Source: Lachnospiraceae bacterium
Lineage (GTDB): Bacteria; Bacillota_A; Clostridia; Lachnospirales; Lachnospiraceae
Reading direction: 5' to 3'
Assembly (NCBI GenBank): GCA_009774465.1
Contig: VSNT01000117.1
Location: 1-12,534 of the forward strand
Length of the DNA stretch: 12,534 nt
Shown here: positions 6,908 to 12,534 of the stretch, piece by piece
Numbering within the stretch: the first letter of the stretch is position 1
Layout: every line of letters starts with the position of its first letter
Translations under genes and position numbers: made by a program
The notes under the pieces: model-generated
Told to the model about the DNA's origin: nothing
Seen by the model: only the letters and a program-made list of their open reading frames with translations
Database searches by the model: none

Positions 6908-9430
6908 TTAGTATCCCATATAACTGATATTCATGTCAACTTCTTTGCTGATACCGCTTACCCTTCCCTTGGAAGAATACTGCCACATATCATATTTGGT
7001 TCTCGTATAGCTTGGCGCTGCCGCGTACTGTGCCAGCCAGATCTTGTAGCCGGTAAGGCTGGGGGTATCAATGAAACTGTTCAGCCATGTTTTGTTTGCA
7101 TAGATTCCTGCCCTGTATCCGGAATTTGAAATAGTCTGGCAGAACGCCTTACACACTGCTGTTCTGGCGGCCACGCTGATACCGTCTGCACGTCCGTTAT
7201 TTCCACTTGTGGCTTCCACATCCAAAAATACCGGATAACTGATATTATATCCACTTATCAGACTCAATACCATAGAAGCTTCCTCAACTGCTTCCACTTC
7301 ATTCACTGCCTGGGTAAAGAAATAAATTCCCACCTTGAGCCCCGCCTTGGTGGCCCCCTGAATATTACTCCTGAACATGGGATCTTCTATCAGTGCGCCG
7401 GTGGTTGATCCTCTGTAGCCGCAGCGGATAATCACATAGGAAACGCCGCTGTTTTTCACCGCGTTCCAGTCAATATTTCCATTCCACTTTGAAACGTCTA
7501 TTCCCAAATGACCTGAACTGTTGTTTAAAGAGCCATCGCTGTTAAAGCTGTATTTTGCTCCCTGTATTACCTGTTCTCCTGTCACCTTATTTCCATTTTT
7601 GTCAAAGAAATAGGTCACACCGTCGATTGTCTGCCAGCCTGTGTACCGATATTCACCAGTGGTTTGGGTAACCTTCCGGAAAAATTCGGATGCGGTATAA
7701 TAATCGGCATATTTTGCCTCCACATAATTTCCGTCTTTCTTTATATAAAGGGTTTCTCCGCTGGTAGATTTTAAAATACTTTTCGTATCTGTTTTTGCCC
7801 CGTTAGGCGTTGCCGTAGGAGTAGCGCTTGGAGATGTTGTAGGCGTTACCGAAGGCGTGGCTGTAGGCGTCACCGAAGGAGATACGCTGGGCGAAACCGA
7901 AGGGGACACCTTAGGGGTTACTGTAGGCGTTACTGATGCTGATGCAGTAGGCGTGGTGGTAGGAGTAGCCGCCGCAGTAGGCTCTGTAGTAGGTACCTGG
8001 GTAGGTTCTTCCGTAGGCTCTGCCGAGGGAGAAGGTTCCTGGGTTGGCACCTGAGTGGGTTCTTCCGTAGGCTCCTGGGTAGGCTGCTCCGTAGCCGAAA
8101 CCTCCCCGTCCGGGTTTTCCAATTCGCTCTGAGTTGCCGAAAGCAGCCGAAAGCCTAAAGAAGCGCTTTTCCCCGGATCTGCAATCTGACTCTTATCTAC
8201 TTTTTCATAACTGTATTCGTCTTTTTGTGTTCCATCAATGATTGTCTTAGTGGATTCCACCCATTCCACTGTATCCGTATTGGTAGATTCCACCACAGTT
8301 TCATTTACCTTGGTGTCTTCCACTGCTGCGTTTACCTGGGATTCTGTCTTTACTTCATCAGCAACGTCAACCTTTTTATATTCAATGGTATCCTTTACCG
8401 TAATTGCAATTGCTTCCGTAGAAATATTGTATTCGCTATCAGAAGCCGGAGCAATAATTTTCACCTTATATTTCCCTGCTTCAATGTCTGTCAGGTAAAT
8501 AATTCCATCTTTATCATCATCTTCTTTGGTATAGGTACCTCCCGAGGGCTTTTCAATTTCCACTGTAAACTGAATGTTTGGAATCAGCTTTCCGGTCTTT
8601 TTATTAATGAATTTAATCTTTAAATCCTTTTGGATGGAGGTGAGATTCATCGTAACACCGATTTTTCCACTCTCATCTTTTTCGTCCACAGGCTCCTCCA
8701 CCTGCTGCTCCATCTCCGCCACCATAACCCTGGCTGCCTGGGCATCGGAAATCGCCAGTAATCCCGCTTCTCCGATCACGCCAATATCTTCCATGCCGAC
8801 GCCAACCTCTGCAAAGGTTTCGATCTGCTGTTTACTGCTTCTTGCACTCAGATACAGGGTGCCTGTGACCACCGCAAGCACAAGAACCGCTGCTCCGGTA
8901 AAAGCCACAATGTGATCCACCGCGGACATATGAGTAATCTTATATCCTATTTTCCCGAAAAAGCCCTCGGGAACTTCATCATCATCATCGTCTTCTTCGT
9001 CTTCATAATACTCGTCGTCATCTTCTATTTCATCATCTTCGTAATAGTCTTCCTCATCTTCTTCGTAGTAATCTTCTTCATCCTCGTAATAATCCTCTTC
9101 GTCCTCTATCTCTTCCTCATCTTCATAATATTCCTCATCCTCTTCCTCGTAATAATCTTCTTCATCCTCTATCTCTTCCTCGTCTTCATAATATTCCCCG
9201 TCATCTTCTTCGTAGTAATCTTCTTCGTCTATCTCTTCTTCATCCTCGTAGTAGTCTTCTTCGTAATAATCCTCTTCCTCTATCTCTTCCTCATCCTCGT
9301 AATCGTCTTCTTCATCTTCATATTCCTCATCTTCAAACTCCACCCATTCCAGTTCTTCGTTTTTTCTTCTTCTATAATCACGTCTGTTTTTCTTTTTGCC
9401 TTTTCCCAGCAAACCTCCAAATTTACTCAT
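6908..9430 (-). CDS. Membrane-anchored GH25 lysozyme with acidic tyrosine-rich cytoplasmic tail
   Basis: This is a predicted muramidase cutting peptidoglycan outside the membrane. Order in 840 residues: a basic start (10-25, KGKKKNRRDYRRRK); an Asp/Glu/Tyr-rich repeat tail (26-152); one membrane helix (about 173-196); a stalk; a CNA-B/SpaA-like beta domain (about 256-356); a Thr/Pro/Ser linker (448-541); two choline-binding-like repeats (about 596-635, GWQTIDGVTYFFDKNG); and the GH25 domain (641-840). Catalytic candidates are D645 in GIDVSKWN and D737/E739 in FLDVEA, with VDMN near 831. There is no signal peptidase site or LPXTG motif, so it should be a type II membrane protein with the acidic tail inside. 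ATG 9430 has GGAGG 10 bases upstream. It heads the rfb/export block, suggesting wall opening or remodelling during glycan attachment; that link is inferred. Confidence 0.93.
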   Translation of the reverse strand: MSKFGGLLGKGKKKNRRDYRRRKNEELEWVEFEDEEYEDEEDDYEDEEEIEEEDYYEEDYYEDEEEIDEEDYYEEDDGEYYEDEEEIEDEEDYYEEEDEEYYEDEEEIEDEEDYYEDEEDYYEEDEEDYYEDDEIEDDDEYYEDEEDDDDDEVPEGFFGKIGYKITHMSAVDHIVAFTGAAVLVLAVVTGTLYLSARSSKQQIETFAEVGVGMEDIGVIGEAGLLAISDAQAARVMVAEMEQQVEEPVDEKDESGKIGVTMNLTSIQKDLKIKFINKKTGKLIPNIQFTVEIEKPSGGTYTKEDDDKDGIIYLTDIEAGKYKVKIIAPASDSEYNISTEAIAITVKDTIEYKKVDVADEVKTESQVNAAVEDTKVNETVVESTNTDTVEWVESTKTIIDGTQKDEYSYEKVDKSQIADPGKSASLGFRLLSATQSELENPDGEVSATEQPTQEPTEEPTQVPTQEPSPSAEPTEEPTQVPTTEPTAAATPTTTPTASASVTPTVTPKVSPSVSPSVSPSVTPTATPSVTPTTSPSATPTATPNGAKTDTKSILKSTSGETLYIKKDGNYVEAKYADYYTASEFFRKVTQTTGEYRYTGWQTIDGVTYFFDKNGNKVTGEQVIQGAKYSFNSDGSLNNSSGHLGIDVSKWNGNIDWNAVKNSGVSYVIIRCGYRGSTTGALIEDPMFRSNIQGATKAGLKVGIYFFTQAVNEVEAVEEASMVLSLISGYNISYPVFLDVEATSGNNGRADGISVAARTAVCKAFCQTISNSGYRAGIYANKTWLNSFIDTPSLTGYKIWLAQYAAAPSYTRTKYDMWQYSSKGRVSGISKEVDMNISYMGY
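7808..8089 (-). repeat. Thr/Pro/Ser/Glu linker repeats in the lysozyme
   Basis: These bases encode residues 448-541. The upstream half has EPTEEPTQVPT twice, and the downstream half has short PSVSPSV and TPTATP units. This is typical of a wall-spanning spacer placing the catalytic domain away from the membrane. The short repeated DNA may vary in length between strains. Confidence 0.8.
8975..9355 (-). repeat. Degenerate tandem repeat encoding the acidic Tyr-rich tail
   Basis: The stretch encodes residues 26-152. A core (cctctatctcttcctc on the plus strand, with variants) recurs at 9103, 9166, 9226 and 9277, so the spacing is 63, 60 and 51 bases. In protein this is EEEIEDEEDYY with isoleucines at 50, 67, 87 and 108. 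About 22 tyrosines fall in residues 31-150, mostly as YY pairs between acidic runs. Confidence 0.85.
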
Positions 9431-9452
9431 TTATGTAAACCCTCCAAATTTA
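9414..9452. repeat. 12-bp direct repeat around the lysozyme start
   Basis: cctccaaattta occurs at 9414-9425 (inside the first codons) and at 9441-9452 (containing the ribosome binding site), start-to-start 27 bases. On the coding strand both copies contain GGAGG, so a ribosome-binding-like sequence is present both before and just after the start codon. It may come from a small local duplication. Confidence 0.5.
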
Positions 9453-9461
9453 ACATTTCTG

Positions 9462-9514
9462 TAACATTTATACTTTCCAAAAAATTGCGTTCCTTGTTAT
9501 TATAACATTTATAC
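9462..9514. repeat. 12-bp direct repeat in the lysozyme promoter and leader
   Basis: taacatttatac occurs at 9503-9514 (overlapping the -10 box and spacer) and at 9462-9473 (leader), 41 bases apart, and taacattt occurs again at 9451-9458. The spacing is close to four helical turns, so a regulator site is possible, but the AT-rich context makes chance likely. Confidence 0.35.
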
Positions 9515-9527
9515 CAGCTTTACACAA
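9499..9527 (-). promoter_or_regulatory. Sigma-A promoter of the lysozyme gene
   Basis: On the minus strand there is TTGTGT (9522-9527), a 17-base spacer ending in TGT, then a consensus TATAAT (9499-9504). The extended -10 compensates for the weak -35. Transcription should start near 9492, with a leader of about 60 bases. Confidence 0.7.
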
Positions 9528-9639
9528 TTATTTTGTTTTTTAAAGTGTTAAAAAGGCTTAATATTTAGAAATATGACAGTTAACATAATTTTTTCTCATT
9601 TTATGCCGTTAAATACCGACGAATATCACCTATAAGTTA

Positions 9640-9667
9640 TTGACTTTTTTTGCATTTCTTGTAAACT
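9640..9667 (+). promoter_or_regulatory. Promoter of the zinc-ribbon gene
   Basis: TTGACT (9640-9645), a 16-base T-rich spacer, and TAAACT (9662-9667). The -35 is good and the -10 is only 4 of 6. It is divergent from the lysozyme promoter; about 110 AT-rich bases lie between the two -35 boxes, and no further motif was recognised there. Confidence 0.45.
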
Positions 9668-9703
9668 TAAATACGACTTGACCATTATGTTTGTTTGAAG
9701 AAA

Positions 9704-9707
9704 GAGG
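9704..9707 (+). promoter_or_regulatory. Ribosome binding site that sets the zinc-ribbon gene start
   Basis: AGAGG (GAGG at 9704-9707) is 8 bases before ATG 9716. The upstream in-frame TTG at 9695 would place this site inside the coding region and has no site of its own. Confidence 0.6.
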
Positions 9708-9715
9708 TAGCCTAT

Positions 9716-10072
9716 ATGATGTACATGCATTACTGCAAACGTTGTCACCGTATTTTCATGCTAAACGGACATAAGATGATCTGTCCAAAATGTGCTGATC
9801 CTTTAACTGAGCTTCAGATTTCTTATCTGGATTATGTAGATTTGGATATGGCTCAACGTGAGGCATATAAAAATGCCTGTGCAGATGAACAGCAGCTCAA
9901 TAAACTTAAGACTACATATCGAATGTATAAGTACAGCAAGTGGTATAAGGAGCTTCAATCACAAAACACAGCTAATCTTCCCCTTACCACTCTATTGGCT
10001 TCCAAAGCACAAAGGAATGTGATGGAAATGCAGCATAACACAAGCACAATGACTTCAGATTTCCCCTTATGA
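9716..10072 (+). CDS. Small zinc-ribbon protein of unknown function
   Basis: The 118-residue cytosolic protein starts with a treble-clef or zinc-ribbon-like metal site: C7-x2-C10 and C23-x2-C26, with H5, H11 and H19 nearby. A charged, Tyr- and Lys-rich predicted helical part follows (about 40-85), and then a polar tail rich in Thr, Asn, Gln and Met. No signal peptide, membrane segment or enzyme motif is seen. ATG 9716 is chosen for its AGAGG site. The gene has its own promoter and a strong terminator, so it is a single-gene unit, divergent from the lysozyme. Four-cysteine ribbons of this kind bind nucleic acid or protein partners; no specific role can be named, and no link to the polysaccharide genes is shown beyond position. 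Confidence 0.8.
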   Translation: MMYMHYCKRCHRIFMLNGHKMICPKCADPLTELQISYLDYVDLDMAQREAYKNACADEQQLNKLKTTYRMYKYSKWYKELQSQNTANLPLTTLLASKAQRNVMEMQHNTSTMTSDFPL

Positions 10073-10083
10073 AAAATTCAGCC

Positions 10084-10130
10084 AAAAAATCCTTCTTAGA
10101 TTTGCCCGGCATTTCTAAGAAGGATTTTTT
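10084..10130 (+). terminator. Strong intrinsic terminator after the zinc-ribbon gene
   Basis: A perfect 17-bp stem (10084-10100 with 10114-10130), including its A and T runs, encloses a 13-base loop and ends in TTTTTT. The A-run on the 5' side makes it able to act in both directions. It begins 11 bases after the stop codon. Confidence 0.92.
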
Positions 10131-10173
10131 GCGTATTTAATTGTTACCGGTATCTTAAATTTTTCTGAATATA

Positions 10174-10202
10174 TGGATTTTTTATATAAAAAATAGTAGA
10201 AT
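10174..10202 (+). promoter_or_regulatory. Possible promoter of the SGNH-like gene
   Basis: TAGAAT (10197-10202) lies 17 bases after a weak TGGATT (10174-10179). The preceding terminator implies that a promoter must exist in this 107-base gap, but the boxes are only a guess. Confidence 0.3.
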
Positions 10203-10237
10203 AATGTTTAATTGCTTTAACGAAAGGATAGATTATT

Positions 10238-11254
10238 ATGAAACCAAATGAAACTATGGAAGAAACTTCTGCCCCCAAAAAAGGCGGTTCACAGCTTATT
10301 TTACATTTGATTCTTCTTGCGGCAATTCTTCTGATTGCAGCAATAGCTGTTTACAGATTATATAAGTGGAATCAGGGTACTCCTTTAGATACGAATACAG
10401 AGGATGTTGATACATCACAATTTGATATTGAAACCCTTGACATGATTATTCCTATGGATTCCTCTCTCCTTGCAGGACGGGAAGATGACGGGGAAACCAC
10501 CATTCTCTGTCTCGGTAATAATCCCTTTTCTGATGACAGAGGAAGCACCGGACTGGCTGCACAGATTGCATCAAAAACCAATTCCACCGTTTATGACTGT
10601 GGTTTTCCTGATTCTTCGGCTGCCTGTAAATATCCAATTTACAATCCGGAATATACAAAAGACCACTTTAACCTGTTTTATGTGGTAGAGTGTTTCCGAA
10701 ACAATGAATTTACTGCAATTTCTTCTATTGCAAATGATGAACCGGATCCCAGATATGCCGAGACTGTGGAAGTAATGAAAACAGTGGATATGAACAAGGT
10801 GGATATAATCATCATTATGTATGACAGCACCGATTACAACATGGGAACGCCTTCCGACAACCCTGATAATCCAAACGATGTTACTGCATTTACCGGCGGT
10901 CTTCGGACAACCATTGAAAATATCAAATCCACCTGGCCCTATATCCGTATTTTTGTAATGTCTCCTACTTATGCCAGATACATGGATGAAAACGGAGAGC
11001 TTCATAATGGAACTACCACTGATATGGGAAATGGAACTTTGAATCACTATCTGGTAAAAGAATCCGATGTGGCAATGGACTGCGGCGTTTCCTTTATCGA
11101 TAATTACTTTGGAACCATTAATGAAGACAATTATGAGGAGTACATGAACGACCACCTTCACTACAACAACGCCGGACGTGAAAAGCTGGCGGAGAGAATT
11201 GCAGATATCATCAATAACAGGATGGGCACCGTGACTTCCACCACCGCAGAGTGA
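10238..11254 (+). CDS. Membrane-anchored SGNH/GDSL-like protein lacking the usual nucleophile serine
   Basis: The 338-residue protein has a short cytosolic start, one membrane helix (about 19-41) and an external domain. The domain shows SGNH-like landmarks: ILCLGNNPFSDD (89-100) where block I (GDS) is expected, VYDCGFPDSSAA (118-129) resembling block II, VDIIIIMYDSTDYN (188-201) resembling block III, and NDHLHYNNAG (304-313) with the D305-x-x-H308 pair of block V. Block I carries N94 and N95 instead of Asp-Ser, so the standard nucleophile is missing; S98 is the nearest serine. It is either a non-catalytic relative or a variant enzyme. Family members remove or transfer acyl groups on cell-surface sugars, but the substrate here is unknown. 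ATG 10238 has AAAGGA 9-10 bases upstream. It sits alone between two terminators. Confidence 0.8.
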   Translation: MKPNETMEETSAPKKGGSQLILHLILLAAILLIAAIAVYRLYKWNQGTPLDTNTEDVDTSQFDIETLDMIIPMDSSLLAGREDDGETTILCLGNNPFSDDRGSTGLAAQIASKTNSTVYDCGFPDSSAACKYPIYNPEYTKDHFNLFYVVECFRNNEFTAISSIANDEPDPRYAETVEVMKTVDMNKVDIIIIMYDSTDYNMGTPSDNPDNPNDVTAFTGGLRTTIENIKSTWPYIRIFVMSPTYARYMDENGELHNGTTTDMGNGTLNHYLVKESDVAMDCGVSFIDNYFGTINEDNYEEYMNDHLHYNNAGREKLAERIADIINNRMGTVTSTTAE

Positions 11255-11294
11255 AACACCCCGCGGGAATAAAATAAACCGGCAAAGCCAAAAT

Positions 11295-11333
11295 ACCGCA
11301 GTAAGCTTACTCTAAGCCTGCTGCGGTGTTTTT
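11295..11333 (+). terminator. Intrinsic terminator after the SGNH-like gene
   Basis: ACCGCAG and GCTTA on the 5' arm (11295-11309) pair with TAAGC and CTGCGGT (11313-11327) around a 3-base internal mismatch and a 3-base loop, followed by GTTTTTAA. It lies 41 bases after the stop. It may also serve the convergent gene, whose side has a poorer T-run. Confidence 0.8.
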
Positions 11334-11351
11334 AACAGCGTATCCTTTTTC

Positions 11352-11389
11352 GTAAGGGTGCCTTGCTGCGCGCAGCATTCGTGGTTTAC
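11352..11389. repeat. Intergenic imperfect inverted repeat with a 14-bp palindromic core
   Basis: The core TGCTGCGCGCAGCA (11364-11377) is a perfect palindrome. It is flanked by GTAA (11352-11355) and TTAC (11386-11389), which can pair as an outer stem. No T-run follows on either strand, so it is not a standard terminator. It lies between two convergent genes and looks like a dispersed intergenic element, but copies elsewhere cannot be seen from here. Confidence 0.4.
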
Positions 11390-11421
11390 ATAAAATCTAC
11401 TCGCTGCATCCCCAAAAATTT

Positions 11422-12522
11422 CTACCCCCTGCGCGAAAGCAGTTCCGCATAATCAAAGTTTTCTGCGATTTCTCTCATATGCTCCAGATATTCCTCTATC
11501 GTCTTTCCATCCCCCGCTCCTTCTTTTCTTACCAGGCATTCTCCATTTGCAAAGCATTCCGTCATATAGCGGTTAAATTGAGGATGATAATGACTGTAAT
11601 CAGCATAATTGTTCAGGTCGCAGATAATTTCCTCCTGATCCGGGAAAAAATAAACCTTCACATTTTCATAGGCATTTAATCTCTCTGCAATATATCTGTA
11701 TTCCTCTATGGTGGCATCAAGATGGTTTTCCATAATCACATCATTCCAGAACAAAATACTATATGGTGGGAAAAATATGATAAATTCCGTTTCCGGATTC
11801 GATTCAATATAGGGACAGATATTTATATCAAGATTCTTCTTCGTTGATGGAAGGTATGCATCCGGCAGCGTTTTCTCCTCTACCTTCTCTGGAGAAGCAT
11901 AATTGTGAAGCACCCACTGTTCACTGTAATATTCTTCCGTCCACCAGCTTGCGTACACATTAGACAAATCCGTAGGTTCCGGATCAGCCACAGGCCGCAG
12001 AATGTAGTTGAGAATCACATCCTTATTTAAAACATATTTAATATCGTTTAAATAATTCTCATCATACAAATATTCCGGTATGGGATATTTTGTTTCCTCC
12101 ACGCCCCCTGTATAGGTGATAACATCCACGCCCAGAAAAACTTTTTTTATCCTTTTATCCCTTTTGTTGTTATCACTTTTAAAGATAATATCCATAATAT
12201 TTGCCTGGTCTTTGGGATAGGCCCCGCTGTAACTGAGTTTAATGGTATTCAGCCCCATCAGCTCCTGGAACCATGTGGTTTGAAAATTTACCGTCATGGA
12301 TGAGCCAAGAATGACACTGTCATATTCCATATGAGAAGCCATTCCCGGATTCTGGGACAGTTGATTATCTACCAGATAAGGAAATCCCTTTAACGGAGCA
12401 TGATAATGAAAAAAAGGATCTACATAAATAACCAGCGCCGCCGCTAAAGCGCACGCTGCCATCACCAGCGCCCCAAAGCCTGCCAATGCATGTTTAAAAG
12501 AATTTTTTTCCCATTCTTTCAT
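11422..12522 (-). CDS. Membrane-anchored SGNH/DltD-like protein, probable O-acyl transfer partner
   Basis: The 366-residue protein has one N-terminal membrane helix (about 13-34) and then an external domain. Landmarks of the SGNH/DltD/AlgX-like fold are VILGSSMTVNF with G73-S74-S75 as the nucleophile site, IKLSYSGAYPKD (94-105) as the glycine block, KKVFLGVDVI (127-136), FIIFFPPYS (247-255), and NYADYSHYHP (305-314) supplying the D308-x-x-H311 pair. Related proteins work with a membrane-bound O-acyltransferase to put acetyl or alanyl groups on wall polymers. Such a partner would be expected to the right of the window and cannot be seen. ATG 12522 has AAAGG 7 bases upstream, at the edge. It is convergent with the other SGNH-like gene but too different in sequence to be its recent duplicate. 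Confidence 0.85.
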   Translation of the reverse strand: MKEWEKNSFKHALAGFGALVMAACALAAALVIYVDPFFHYHAPLKGFPYLVDNQLSQNPGMASHMEYDSVILGSSMTVNFQTTWFQELMGLNTIKLSYSGAYPKDQANIMDIIFKSDNNKRDKRIKKVFLGVDVITYTGGVEETKYPIPEYLYDENYLNDIKYVLNKDVILNYILRPVADPEPTDLSNVYASWWTEEYYSEQWVLHNYASPEKVEEKTLPDAYLPSTKKNLDINICPYIESNPETEFIIFFPPYSILFWNDVIMENHLDATIEEYRYIAERLNAYENVKVYFFPDQEEIICDLNNYADYSHYHPQFNRYMTECFANGECLVRKEGAGDGKTIEEYLEHMREIAENFDYAELLSRRG

Positions 12523-12534
12523 CTACTTACCTTT

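Noticed and set aside
6908..6960. Sortase anchor at the lysozyme C-terminus.
   Set aside because: The protein ends in SYMGY right after the GH25 domain, with no LPXTG motif, hydrophobic stretch or basic tail; anchoring is by the N-terminal helix.
7808..8100. Regularly repeated short units resembling a CRISPR or satellite array.
   Set aside because: The units are short, irregular, in frame and encode a Thr/Pro linker; there are no uniform repeats with spacers.
8912..9505. Plus-strand open frame that would encode a very hydrophobic 197-residue protein.
   Set aside because: It is the antisense of the acidic repeat: Glu and Asp codons read backwards give Phe, Ile and Val. It has no ribosome binding site and overlaps a well-supported gene.
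10571..11161. Minus-strand open frame of 196 codons across the SGNH-like gene.
   Set aside because: The opposite frame carries a ribosome binding site, a membrane helix and SGNH landmarks; this one has no recognisable domain or start signal.

Overview
The window looks like a Clostridia chromosome, most likely Lachnospiraceae. This is inferred from AT-rich intergenic DNA, strong GGAGG-type ribosome binding sites, sigma-A promoters, an acidic-tailed GH25 lysozyme and a rhamnose polysaccharide cluster with an ABC exporter. No rRNA, tRNA, CRISPR array, insertion sequence or phage gene was seen.

Left and centre (1-9430, all minus strand) is one transcription block read from right to left. It starts at a good promoter near 9500 with a membrane-anchored GH25 lysozyme (6908-9430). 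Next come rfbB (dTDP-glucose 4,6-dehydratase), a hairpin that is probably a partly read-through terminator overlapped by a new promoter, rfbA (glucose-1-phosphate thymidylyltransferase) and rfbC (3,5-epimerase). These are followed by the ABC-2 permease (Wzm-like), its ATPase with a C-terminal carbohydrate-binding extension (Wzt-like), and a methyltransferase-kinase fusion that runs off the left edge. Gaps between the last four genes are 5, about 75 and 15 bases. Together they suggest synthesis of dTDP-4-keto-rhamnose, assembly of a deoxysugar-containing glycan, and its export by an ABC transporter. rfbD and all glycosyltransferases are missing and may lie beyond position 1.

The most interesting point is the left end. 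A protein with a SAM-methyltransferase domain followed by a protein-kinase-like domain sits directly next to a Wzt with a C-terminal binding domain. This is the arrangement of the E. coli O9a/O8 chain-termination system, where WbdD caps the glycan and Wzt reads the cap, but here in an apparently Gram-positive organism.

Right side (9695-12534): a small zinc-ribbon protein is transcribed divergently from the lysozyme and ends in a strong terminator. A membrane-anchored SGNH-like protein lacking the usual nucleophile serine follows. Convergent to it is a second, unrelated membrane-anchored SGNH/DltD-like protein, of the kind that usually partners a membrane-bound O-acyltransferase.
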